Shown here: one piece after another, positions 16,424 to 24,377 of the stretch
How the letters are laid out: the number at the start of each line of letters is the position of its first letter
Numbering within the stretch: the first letter of the stretch is position 1
From: Novosphingobium sp.
GTDB lineage: Bacteria > Pseudomonadota > Alphaproteobacteria > Sphingomonadales > Sphingomonadaceae
Assembly (NCBI GenBank): GCA_025356575.1
Contig: JANXSP010000118.1
Coordinates: 1 to 64,000 of the forward strand
Direction: 5' to 3'
DNA length: 64,000 nucleotides
Translations under genes and position numbers: made by a program
Notes under the pieces: model-generated
Told to the model about the DNA's origin: nothing
Database searches by the model: none
What the model saw: only the letters and a program-made list of their open reading frames with translations

Positions 16424-16807
16424 ATGTTCAGCCATGTGACCTTGGGAACGAACGACTGGCAGACAGCACGCCGCTTCTGGATTGCGCTGATGGAAGCGCT
16501 CGAACAGCCGATCTTCTTCGAGCGCGACGGCGGCATGTCCTTCGGCACGGCCAACGGCCCCAAGACGTTCATCGGCGCGCCTTTCGACGGAGACGCGGCG
16601 CGACCGGGCAACGGCGTCCACATTGCGTATCTCGCTGCGCGCCGGGCGATGGTCGATGCATTCCATGCCGCCGCGCTCGCCAACGGCGGCAGCGACGAAG
16701 GTGCGCCCGGACTGCGTCCGCAATATCATGCCAGCTATTACGGTGCTTATGTGCGCGATCCCGATGGCAACAAGCTGCAGGCGGTGTGCCACTCGGCGCA
16801 CGGCTGA
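16424..16807 (+). CDS. VOC-fold (glyoxalase/dioxygenase superfamily) protein
   Basis: A 127-residue single-domain protein that opens MFSHVTLGTND, a beta strand with the first metal-ligand-type His, and ends with Y-V-R-D-P-D-G-N-K-L-Q-A-V, the hallmark C-terminal motif of small glyoxalase-like proteins. Such proteins bind a divalent metal and may act on small electrophiles or bind antibiotics; the substrate is unknown. It starts 20 bp after recJ and is probably co-transcribed with it. Confidence 0.85.
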   Translation: MFSHVTLGTNDWQTARRFWIALMEALEQPIFFERDGGMSFGTANGPKTFIGAPFDGDAARPGNGVHIAYLAARRAMVDAFHAAALANGGSDEGAPGLRPQYHASYYGAYVRDPDGNKLQAVCHSAHG

Positions 16808-16837
16808 AGACGGCTTGGTAAACGCCGCAATCGCGTA

Positions 16838-16866
16838 TTGACCCCTCTTCGCGCCTTCCCTAAACG
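16838..16866 (+). promoter_or_regulatory. Sigma-70-like promoter of the tRNA-Glu pair
   Basis: TTGACC at 16838-16843 and TAAACG at 16861-16866 are separated by exactly 17 bp and lie 28 bp before the first tRNA-Glu. The -35 is strong; the -10 is weaker. Position and spacing fit a stable-RNA promoter. Confidence 0.5.
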
Positions 16867-16894
16867 CGCGGCCTGCCACCGGCCGACGCCGGAT

Positions 16895-16969
16895 GGCCCC
16901 TTCGTCTAGCGGTTAGGACGCGGCCCTTTCACGGCTGAAGCACGGGTTCGATTCCCGTAGGGGTCACCA
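16895..16969 (+). tRNA. tRNA-Glu (TTC)
   Basis: A 75-nt cloverleaf with encoded CCA. The acceptor GGCCCCT pairs with AGGGGTC, the anticodon stem CGGCC pairs with GGCTG around loop CTTTCAC, and the T-arm contains GGTTCGATTCC. The anticodon at 16928-16930 is TTC, reading GAA and GAG. It differs from the next gene by one base. Confidence 0.97.
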
Positions 16970-16981
16970 TCGTCGGCTTCT

Positions 16982-17056
16982 GGCCCCTTCGTCTAGCGGT
17001 TAGGACGCGGCCCTCTCACGGCTGAAGCACGGGTTCGATTCCCGTAGGGGTCACCA
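16982..17056 (+). tRNA. tRNA-Glu (CTC)
   Basis: A 75-nt cloverleaf with encoded CCA, 12 bp after the preceding tRNA-Glu and identical to it except for the first anticodon base. The anticodon at 17015-17017 is CTC, which reads GAG, a frequent codon in this GC-rich genome. Both probably come from one primary transcript. Confidence 0.97.
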
Positions 17057-17118
17057 TCGCTGGCGCAGATGCATCAAAGCTGGCGAGCGCGGCCCGGTGC
17101 GCCTAGGAGCGGCGCGAC

Positions 17119-18336
17119 ATGGACAGCACGCGCGAATTTCCTCTGGCAGGAGCGGTTCTGGCCATCGCCGGCGCGATCGCCATGCTTTTCGCTGGCGCCG
17201 AACTGTGGCTGACCGCGGCTATCCTTGCGCTCTGGCTCGGGTCCCTGTGGCTGGGGCGGATTGCCCGCGCCGCTCCCGAACCATCGGTTCCGGAAGGCAG
17301 CAGCGCGGTCGCCTTGTTCGAGCGCATTGGCGCGATGATCGAGCCGCTGGCGATCCCGCTTATGCTGCTGGACCGCGGCCGCATCGCGCTGGCCAACGCC
17401 GCGGCGCGCGACGCGCTCGGCGCGCATATCCTCGATCAAGATGCCCGGATTGCCTTGCGCCATCCCGAGGCCGTGCGCCTGTTGGAAGCGCCTGAAGGCG
17501 GAGCCGCGGTTATCCGCGGGCTGACCAGCGCGCGCAGCATCTGGCATCTCGCCAGTCGCCCGATCGACGGCCGGCTCACCATCGTCGAGCTCGCCGACCG
17601 GACCGCCGAGGCCGATATCAGCCGCGCCCATACCGACTTCGTCGCCAATGCCAGCCACGAACTGCGCACCCCGCTGGCGTCGATCATCGGCTATATCGAA
17701 ACCCTCGCCGATCCGGATTACCCCGTCGCCCCCGCCGACGCCGAGCGATTCTACGCCACCGTCCTTCACGAATCGCGCCGACTGCAAAGCCTGGTCGAGG
17801 ACCTCATGTCGCTGTCGCGGATCGAGGCGGAAAAGCACGAGATGCCGGCAACCACGATCGATCTCGGCACGCTGACGCAAGACGTTGCCCAGGAAATGAC
17901 GGCGTTCGGCGCCAATCTGAAGACCGAAATCGCAACGGGCCAGGAAGGATCGGCGGTTCGCGGAGATCGCCGCCAGCTTGAGCAGCTCGTTCGCAATCTC
18001 GTCGATAACGCGATCAAGTATGGAAGCTCCGATTCGCCAGTCGAATTACGGGTTTCCCCGGTCGGGGCCGCTGTCGAGCTGACGATCCGCGATCATGGAC
18101 CGGGGATAGAGGCCGAGCACCTGCCGCATCTGACCCGGCGTTTCTATCGGACCGACCCGGGCCGCAGCCGCGCAGCCGGCGGTACCGGTCTCGGTCTCGC
18201 GATCGTCAAACATATCGTGGAACGCCATCGCGGCCGTATGGACATTGCCAGCACGACCGGCAAAGGAACCACCGTAACCGTGCGCCTCCCCGGGATTGCG
18301 CGCCCCAGCGGCAATGATATTCAACCGTCACAATAG
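17119..18336 (+). CDS. phoR: Phosphate-regulon sensor histidine kinase
   Basis: A 405-residue membrane kinase. Two closely spaced transmembrane helices (about residues 10-50) are followed by a PAS-like segment, then the HisKA domain with N-A-S-H180-E-L-R-T-P-L, H180 being the phosphorylated residue. The ATPase domain has the N-box NLVDNAIKYG, DHGPGIE and GGTGLGLAIVKH. It autophosphorylates and passes phosphate to PhoB at low external phosphate; under plenty, signalling through Pst and PhoU keeps it inactive. It is the first gene of the phoR-pstSCAB-phoU-phoB cluster, and a Pho box overlaps its stop codon. There is no large periplasmic domain, as usual for PhoR. Confidence 0.95.
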   Translation: MDSTREFPLAGAVLAIAGAIAMLFAGAELWLTAAILALWLGSLWLGRIARAAPEPSVPEGSSAVALFERIGAMIEPLAIPLMLLDRGRIALANAAARDALGAHILDQDARIALRHPEAVRLLEAPEGGAAVIRGLTSARSIWHLASRPIDGRLTIVELADRTAEADISRAHTDFVANASHELRTPLASIIGYIETLADPDYPVAPADAERFYATVLHESRRLQSLVEDLMSLSRIEAEKHEMPATTIDLGTLTQDVAQEMTAFGANLKTEIATGQEGSAVRGDRRQLEQLVRNLVDNAIKYGSSDSPVELRVSPVGAAVELTIRDHGPGIEAEHLPHLTRRFYRTDPGRSRAAGGTGLGLAIVKHIVERHRGRMDIASTTGKGTTVTVRLPGIARPSGNDIQPSQ

Positions 18337-18342
18337 CGTCAT
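18325..18342 (+). promoter_or_regulatory. pstS: Pho box upstream of pstS
   Basis: CCGTCAC (18325-18331), four bases, then GCGTCAT (18336-18342) match the 7-4-7 tandem PhoB-binding repeat (consensus CTGTCAT-N4-CTGTCAT) with the expected 11-bp periodicity. The second unit begins on the last base of the phoR stop codon. A TATCAT that could be a -10 lies at 18371-18376 and pstS starts at 18415. It indicates that PhoB drives pstS separately from phoR. Confidence 0.65.
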
Positions 18343-18414
18343 CCAAACTGCACATGGGCTTGCACTGGAGTATCATCGGAGCTTGCAAGCCCACTCCTCG
18401 CGAAAGGCTTCGTC

Positions 18415-19458
18415 ATGACTAACCCCAAATTGATCCTCACCGTTGCGACCGCGACGTGCGCGCTTCTCGCCGGCTGTGGCGGCGCCCAGAACGGATCGCG
18501 CGACCAGATCCGTGCGGTCGGGTCGTCCACGGTCTATCCCTTCGCCAAAGCGATCGCCGATGGGTTCACCGCGGCCAACCCAGGCATGAAATCGCCGATC
18601 ATCGAATCCACCGGCACGGGCGCGGGCATGAAGCTGTTCTGCGGCGGTGTCGGGGTTGCCCATCCGGATATCGAGAACGCCTCACGCCGGATGAAGAAGT
18701 CCGAATACGATGATTGCGCCAAGAACGGGGTCAAGGACATCGTCGAGATCCAGGTCGGGCTCGACGGCGTGGCGTTTGCCGAAGCCAGTGGCGGTCCGGG
18801 GATCGCGTTGACGCCGGTGCAGATTTACCGCGCGCTTGCTGCCAACCCGTTCGGCAAGCCCAATACCGCCAAGAACTGGTCCGACATCGATCCCTCGTTC
18901 CCCGCCGAACCGATCATGGTCTATGGCCCGCCTTCGACTTCAGGGACGCGCGATGCCTTGAAAGAGCTGATCCTGACCAAGGGCTGCGAAACCGATCCGG
19001 CGATGAAGGCGCTCAAGGACACCAACAAGGATCTCCACGACAAGACCTGCGCCGATGTTCGTAGCGACGGTGCCTATGTCGATTCGGGCGAGAACGACAA
19101 TCTCATCGTCCAGAAACTCGAAGCCAATCCCAAGGCGATCGGGATCTTCGGATTCTCGTACCTGGAAGAGAATTCGGACAAGCTGAAGGGCCTGACCATC
19201 AGCGGGATCACGCCGACCTACCAAACGATTTCCGACTTCACCTATCCCGGCGCACGGCCGCTCTATATCTACGTCAAGTCGGCGCACCTCTCGGCGATCA
19301 AGGGCTTGCGCGAATTTGTTGCCGAGTGGGCCAAGTCGTGGGGTGTTGGCGGTTTGCTCGCCAAGAACGGCATGGTCGTTGCGCCCGAAGCCGTGCGAAC
19401 GGCAAGTGCCAGCACAGCAAGTGCAATGACCCTGCTCGATCCGACCCAGCTCAAGTAA
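18415..19458 (+). CDS. pstS: Phosphate ABC transporter substrate-binding lipoprotein
   Basis: A 347-residue periplasmic phosphate-binding protein. A lipoprotein signal ends L-L-A-G-C21, so it is probably anchored to a membrane. The mature part begins with IRAVGSSTVYPFA, and the phosphate-binding loops include S-T-G-T-G-A-G and P-S-T-S-G-T-R-D, with a typical PstS length. It captures inorganic phosphate and delivers it to PstC/PstA. A Pho box lies 73 bp upstream, so it is expected to be the most strongly phosphate-starvation-induced gene of the cluster. The pstC gene follows after 21 bp. Confidence 0.95.
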   Translation: MTNPKLILTVATATCALLAGCGGAQNGSRDQIRAVGSSTVYPFAKAIADGFTAANPGMKSPIIESTGTGAGMKLFCGGVGVAHPDIENASRRMKKSEYDDCAKNGVKDIVEIQVGLDGVAFAEASGGPGIALTPVQIYRALAANPFGKPNTAKNWSDIDPSFPAEPIMVYGPPSTSGTRDALKELILTKGCETDPAMKALKDTNKDLHDKTCADVRSDGAYVDSGENDNLIVQKLEANPKAIGIFGFSYLEENSDKLKGLTISGITPTYQTISDFTYPGARPLYIYVKSAHLSAIKGLREFVAEWAKSWGVGGLLAKNGMVVAPEAVRTASASTASAMTLLDPTQLK

Positions 19459-19479
19459 GCCGAGCGAACCGAACCGCTC

Positions 19480-20859
19480 ATGTCGCCAGCCATTCCCATG
19501 CTTCTGGCGCTTGCGCTGGGGCTTGCCGGATGGCTTGTGGCCCGCTCGCGGGCACTGGGTTTTCGCCGCGCTGGCGTGACCCCGCATTCGCTGCCATCGT
19601 ACCATGCATGGTACGTGGCACTGTGGGCGGCCGTCCCCGCGGTCATCGTGGCGCTGGCGTGGAGCGCATTCAGTCCGGCGCTGATCGCCCACGCGGCTTT
19701 GGCCGATCCGGCTGCAGCGAATTTGCCCGCGTTCGGGATCGAGCGCGATTCCATCCTCGCCGAAGCGGCTAGTGCTGCCCGCGGACCTTCGGGACCGCTG
19801 TTCAATCGCCAGGCGGCAACGATGGTCGAGCCATTCCGCGCCGCGATGCTGCGGTTCGGGACGTTCGGCGCGATCCTGACGCTCATCGCCGGGTTTGCCG
19901 GAGGTGCGTTCGCGTTCCTGCGCATCCGCCCCAATTTCACCGCGCGCACCCGGGTCGAGCAGGCGGTGATGGGACTCCTTCTGCTGGCCTCGCTCGTGGC
20001 TATCCTGACGACCATCGGCATCGTCGCTTCGCTGGTTTTCGAAACCGGGCGGTTCTTCCAGATCGTCTCGCCGATCGATTTCCTTTTCGGCACGCACTGG
20101 TCGCCCGATCCGATGGCGGCGCCCGGCGCCTCGACCGGAAGCACGTTCGGCGCGGTCCCGCTGTTCTGGGGCACGATCTTCATCGGTGCGATCATCGCGA
20201 TGATCGTCGCCATTCCGCTCGGGTTGATGAGCGCGATTTACCTCACCCAATATGCCAGCGCGACCTTACGCAAATGGATGAAACCGCTGCTCGAAATTCT
20301 CGCCGGAGTGCCGACGGTGGTCTACGGCTATTTTGCCGCGCTGACCGTGGCGCCCGCGGTGCGCGACGGTGCGCAGGCTATCGGCATCGCCAGCGCGTCC
20401 AGCGAAAGTGCGCTGGCCGCGGGCCTGGTCATGGGCATCATGATCATACCGTTCGTGTCTTCGATGGCCGACGATTCGATCGCCGCGGTCCCCCAGGCGA
20501 TGCGCGACGGCAGTCTGGCAATGGGCGCGACCAAGTCCGAAACCATCCGCCGCGTGCTGATCCCGGCGGCGCTGCCGGGGATCGTCGCGGGGATCATGCT
20601 CGCTGTCAGCCGGGCGATCGGCGAAACCATGATCGTCGTGATGGCCGCTGGCGCCGCTGCCCGTCTCACTGCCAATCCGTTCGCGAGCATGACGACCGTG
20701 ACCTTCCAGATCGTCGCGATGCTCACCGGCGAGGGCAGCTTCGATCATCCTGCCACGCTCAGTGCATTTGCGCTCGGCATGGTCTTGTTCATGGTCACGC
20801 TGCTCCTCAATTTCGTGGCGTTGCGCGTCGTCAAACGGTTTCGTGAAGCCTATGAATGA
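19480..20859 (+). CDS. pstC: Phosphate ABC transporter permease PstC
   Basis: A 459-residue inner-membrane permease, longer than the roughly 320 residues of Escherichia coli PstC. The extra N-terminal half carries two or three hydrophobic segments and a loop, as in other alphaproteobacterial PstC proteins. The conserved permease core is C-terminal, with IPLGLMSAIYL and the E-A-A-like cytoplasmic loop that docks to PstB, AMRDGSLAMGATKSETIRR. It forms the channel with PstA. Its 3' end overlaps the pstA start by 8 bp. Confidence 0.93.
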   Translation: MSPAIPMLLALALGLAGWLVARSRALGFRRAGVTPHSLPSYHAWYVALWAAVPAVIVALAWSAFSPALIAHAALADPAAANLPAFGIERDSILAEAASAARGPSGPLFNRQAATMVEPFRAAMLRFGTFGAILTLIAGFAGGAFAFLRIRPNFTARTRVEQAVMGLLLLASLVAILTTIGIVASLVFETGRFFQIVSPIDFLFGTHWSPDPMAAPGASTGSTFGAVPLFWGTIFIGAIIAMIVAIPLGLMSAIYLTQYASATLRKWMKPLLEILAGVPTVVYGYFAALTVAPAVRDGAQAIGIASASSESALAAGLVMGIMIIPFVSSMADDSIAAVPQAMRDGSLAMGATKSETIRRVLIPAALPGIVAGIMLAVSRAIGETMIVVMAAGAAARLTANPFASMTTVTFQIVAMLTGEGSFDHPATLSAFALGMVLFMVTLLLNFVALRVVKRFREAYE

Positions 20860-22102
20860 GGCCGCACGCCTAGCCCGCAACGCGCGGATCGCGGATCGGC
20901 TGCGCCAGCGTTACGCGTCCGAGCGGCGTTTTCACGCGTTTGGCTTTGCAGCGGTAGCCTTCTCCGCGCTGATCCTGGCGTTCCTCCTCGTAACGATGAC
21001 ATCGAACGGCATCGGCGGCTTCCAACGGGCCGAACTGCGCTTTCCGATCAATTTCACCGAAGCGGGGCTGACCGTCGATGAGGCGCAACTGAGCGGACCC
21101 GACGCCCTGCAAACGCTCGAAACCGATGGTCTGCCGCAAGTCGTCAGCTTTGCCGCGACCCAGGCCCTGGGCCAGCCGGCAGCCGCTCAACTTAACGACG
21201 GTGCCTGGCGCGAAGTCGCGGCAATGTTGATCGCCAACCCCTCGCTGCTCCATTCCCGGCGCGAGGTTTCGCTCCCCGCCAGCAAGGATCTGGCCGCGGC
21301 GATGCGCGGCGACGGGCCGCCCGAACTGCGCGGACTGACCCGTCAGCTCGGCGATAGCGGCGCTTTGAAAGCCCGCTTCGATCCCGGGTTCCTCAGCCGT
21401 TCGGACGCTACCGATCCGCAGCAGGTGGGGATCTGGGGTGCGCTCAAAGGATCGATGCTGACGATGTTGGTGACGCTGCTGCTGGCCTTCCCGATCGGCG
21501 TGCTGGCTGCGGTGTATCTGGAAGAATTTGCGCCGCGTAACCGCTGGAGCGAGCTGATCGAGGTCTCGATAAACAATCTTGCCGCGGTCCCCTCGATTAT
21601 CTTCGGCCTGCTCGGGCTCGCGGTGTTCCTTGGCGCGTTCCCCAACCTGCGCTCCGCGCCGGTGATCGGAGGGATGACGCTGGCGTTGATGACGATGCCG
21701 GTGATCGTGATATCCGGGCGCAACGCAATTAAATCGGTGCCCCCGTCGATCCGCGATGCCGCGCTCGCCATCGGCGCAAGCCGGGTCCAGGTCATTTTCC
21801 ATCACATCCTTCCGCTCGCCCTGCCCGGGATCATGACCGGGACGATCATCGGCATGGCCCGCGCGCTTGGCGAAACCGCGCCGCTGCTGATGATTGGAAT
21901 GCGCGCCTTCGTCGCCTCGCCGCCGAGCGGTTTCACCTCGCCCTCCAGCGTGCTCCCGGTCCAGATATTCCTGTGGTCCGACGAAATCAGCCGCGGCTTT
22001 GTCGAGCGGACCTCGGCCGCGATCATCGTCCTCCTGCTGTTCCTGCTCGCCATGAACGGCATCGCAATCTATCTGCGCAATCGGTTCGAGAAACGCTGGT
22101 GA
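20852..22102 (+). CDS. pstA: Phosphate ABC transporter permease PstA
   Basis: A 416-residue inner-membrane permease, extended at the N-terminus (large periplasmic stretch at about residues 50-190 after the first helix) relative to the 296-residue Escherichia coli protein. The core has the helix [17 protein letters not shown] and the PstB-docking loop [12 protein letters not shown]. The ATG at 20852 lies inside the end of pstC; translation is probably coupled. It pairs with PstC to form the phosphate channel. A longer frame upstream runs through pstC and is not the gene. Confidence 0.93.
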   Translation: MNEAARLARNARIADRLRQRYASERRFHAFGFAAVAFSALILAFLLVTMTSNGIGGFQRAELRFPINFTEAGLTVDEAQLSGPDALQTLETDGLPQVVSFAATQALGQPAAAQLNDGAWREVAAMLIANPSLLHSRREVSLPASKDLAAAMRGDGPPELRGLTRQLGDSGALKARFDPGFLSRSDATDPQQVGIWGALKGSMLTMLVTLLLAFPIGVLAAVYLEEFAPRNRWSELIEVSINNLAAVPSIIFGLLGLAVFLGAFPNLRSAPVIGGMTLALMTMPVIVISGRNAIKSVPPSIRDAALAIGASRVQVIFHHILPLALPGIMTGTIIGMARALGETAPLLMIGMRAFVASPPSGFTSPSSVLPVQIFLWSDEISRGFVERTSAAIIVLLLFLLAMNGIAIYLRNRFEKRW

Positions 22103-22104
22103 AA

Positions 22105-22896
22105 ATGAGCAACGATAGCGCCACGCTGGACGTCATGGCCGACGCGAAGATGAGCGCGCGCGGAGTCTCGGTCTATTACGGTGCCAAGCAGGCGATCGAC
22201 GATGTTTCGATCGACATCCCGCAGAAGTATGTCACCGCGTTCATCGGCCCTTCGGGCTGCGGCAAATCGACGTTCCTGCGCGCGCTCAACCGCATGAACG
22301 ATACGATCCCCGGGGCCCGGGTCGAAGGCGACATCATGCTCGACGGCGAGGATATCTACCGTTCGGGCATGGATGTCGTCCAGTTGCGCGCACGGGTCGG
22401 GATGGTGTTCCAGAAGCCCAATCCGTTCCCCAAATCGATCTACGAGAACATCGCCTACGGCCCGCGGATCCACGGACTGACGACGAACAAGAGCGAACTC
22501 GACGGGATCGTCGAACAGTCGCTGCGCCGCGCGGGCTTGTGGGACGAGGTCAAGGACCGCCTGGCCGAAAGCGGCACCGCACTGTCGGGCGGGCAGCAGC
22601 AGCGACTGTGTATCGCCCGGGCGATCGCGGTCGATCCCGAGGTCATCCTGATGGATGAGCCTTGCTCGGCGCTCGACCCCATCGCCACCGCGCGGATCGA
22701 GGAACTGATCGACGAATTGCGCGGCAAATTCGCGATCGTCATCGTCACCCATTCGATGCAGCAGGCCGCACGCGTTTCGCAGCGCACGGCTTTCTTCCAC
22801 CTCGGCAAGATGGTCGAATACGGGCGGACCTCGGACATCTTCACCAATCCGCGCGAGGAGCGCACCAAGGATTACATCACGGGACGGTACGGATAA
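22105..22896 (+). CDS. pstB: Phosphate ABC transporter ATP-binding protein
   Basis: A 263-residue ABC ATPase that powers phosphate import. The Walker A motif is G-P-S-G-C-G-K-S-T, the Q-loop region is [12 protein letters not shown], the signature is [10 protein letters not shown], and the Walker B is [12 protein letters not shown]. The ending [10 protein letters not shown] is typical of PstB. The ATG at 22105 is used; a GTG at 22099 would overlap the pstA stop and add two residues. The stop codon shares a base with the phoU start (TAATG). Confidence 0.97.
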   Translation: MSNDSATLDVMADAKMSARGVSVYYGAKQAIDDVSIDIPQKYVTAFIGPSGCGKSTFLRALNRMNDTIPGARVEGDIMLDGEDIYRSGMDVVQLRARVGMVFQKPNPFPKSIYENIAYGPRIHGLTTNKSELDGIVEQSLRRAGLWDEVKDRLAESGTALSGGQQQRLCIARAIAVDPEVILMDEPCSALDPIATARIEELIDELRGKFAIVIVTHSMQQAARVSQRTAFFHLGKMVEYGRTSDIFTNPREERTKDYITGRYG

Positions 22897-23579
22897 TGGC
22901 CGAACACACCGTCAAGGCGTTCGACGAGGACATCATCCGGCTGCGCGGGCTGATCGCGGAGATGGGCGGTCTCGCCGAAGTCGCGATCCAGGATTCGATG
23001 GATGCGCTGGTCGGCGGCAACCAGGCGCTGGCCGACGAGGTCATTGCGCGCGACCGCCGGATCGACGCGATCGAAGCCGATGTCGACCGGCTCGCGGTGC
23101 GGATCATCGCGCTGCGCGCGCCGATGGCCGACGATCTGCGCGAAGTCATTGCCGCGCTCAAGATCGCCGGGGTGATCGAGCGGATCGGGGATTACGCCAA
23201 GAACATCGCCAAGCGCGTCGGCCATATCGAAGGGCGCAAGCGGTTCGAGCCGCTTACCCTGATCCCGGCGATGGCCGAGATCGCCAGCGAGATGGTTCAC
23301 GACGTGCTCACTGCCTATGCCGCACGCGACCCCGCGATGGCCGCCGAGATCATCGAGCGCGACGCCAAGGTCGATGCGTTTTACGACAGTATTTTCCGCA
23401 ATCTGGTCTCGCACATGGTCGAGAACCCCTCGACGATCAGCACCGCGGCGCAGCTCCTGTTCGTGGCGCGCAACATCGAACGGATCGGTGATCACGCGAC
23501 CAATGTTGCCGAAATGGTCCATTTTGCGGCAACCGGAACCTATCTGCCCGAGCGCGAGGACGTCATTCCTCCGGGATGA
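22896..23579 (+). CDS. phoU: Phosphate signalling complex protein PhoU
   Basis: A 227-residue all-helical protein made of two PhoU three-helix repeats, each with an acidic metal-binding motif (ERIGDYAKNIA and ERIGDHATNVAE). It links the Pst transporter to PhoR and represses the regulon when phosphate is plentiful, in the cytoplasm near the membrane. Its ATG overlaps the last base of the pstB stop. Length is normal. It is followed after 99 bp by phoB. Confidence 0.96.
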   Translation: MAEHTVKAFDEDIIRLRGLIAEMGGLAEVAIQDSMDALVGGNQALADEVIARDRRIDAIEADVDRLAVRIIALRAPMADDLREVIAALKIAGVIERIGDYAKNIAKRVGHIEGRKRFEPLTLIPAMAEIASEMVHDVLTAYAARDPAMAAEIIERDAKVDAFYDSIFRNLVSHMVENPSTISTAAQLLFVARNIERIGDHATNVAEMVHFAATGTYLPEREDVIPPG

Positions 23580-23678
23580 ACGGGCGAGGAGTCGCCAAAT
23601 CGTAACACTGGCGGTGCTGAGGTTACGGGAGTGTCGCCGCCAGCGCGTGCTGACGGGTAACCGCTGAAGGACCCGACG

Positions 23679-24368
23679 TTGCCCGCACCGCGCCTGCTCC
23701 TGGTCGAAGACGATGCCGCGCTGGCCGAACTCCTCGAATATCGCTTCCGGGCCGATGGCTATTCGGTCCGCACGACCGACAACGGCGACGAAGCGTTGCT
23801 CCTTGCTGCCGAAGAGGCGCCCGATATCGTCCTGCTCGACTGGATGATCGGCGGAACCAGTGGCATCGAGGTCTGCCGGCGGCTGCGCAAGGCCAGGGAA
23901 ACCGCGCATGTCCCGATCATCATGCTGACCGCGCGAGGCGACGAGGACGACCGTATCCGCGGGCTCGACACCGGCGCCGACGACTACATCACCAAGCCTT
24001 TCTCGCCGCGCGAACTCATGGCCCGGGTCGCCGCGATCCTGCGCCGCATCCGCCCCGCGCTTGCCGGCGAGACGCTCACCGTGGGCGACATCGCGCTCGA
24101 CGGAGTAGCACACCGGGTCGAGCGGCTCGGCCAGACGCTCGCGCTAGGACCTACCGAGTTCCGCCTGCTCAAGTTCTTCATGGAGCACCCCGGCCGCGTC
24201 TTCAGCCGCGGACAACTGCTCGATGCGGTCTGGGGCACGGGCAGCGATATCGAACTGCGCACGGTCGATGTGCATATCCGCCGGCTACGCAAGGGGATCG
24301 AGGTTGCGGGGGCTCCGGACCCGGTGCGTACGGTTCGGTCGGCGGGGTATTCGCTCGAGGTCGTGTGA
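23679..24368 (+). CDS. phoB: Phosphate-regulon response regulator PhoB
   Basis: A 229-residue OmpR-class response regulator. The receiver has E10-D11-D12 and the phosphorylated D54 in V-L-L-D-W-M, plus the conserved lysine in T-K-P-F. A winged-helix DNA-binding domain follows, ending with DVHIRRLRKGI. It binds Pho boxes such as the one at 18325-18342. The start is a TTG at 23679, preceded by GAAGGA; there is no ATG before the receiver, so the weak start codon appears genuine. It is convergent with dnaE2 with only 9 bp between the stops. Confidence 0.95.
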   Translation: MPAPRLLLVEDDAALAELLEYRFRADGYSVRTTDNGDEALLLAAEEAPDIVLLDWMIGGTSGIEVCRRLRKARETAHVPIIMLTARGDEDDRIRGLDTGADDYITKPFSPRELMARVAAILRRIRPALAGETLTVGDIALDGVAHRVERLGQTLALGPTEFRLLKFFMEHPGRVFSRGQLLDAVWGTGSDIELRTVDVHIRRLRKGIEVAGAPDPVRTVRSAGYSLEVV

Positions 24369-24377
24369 TTTCATGCA

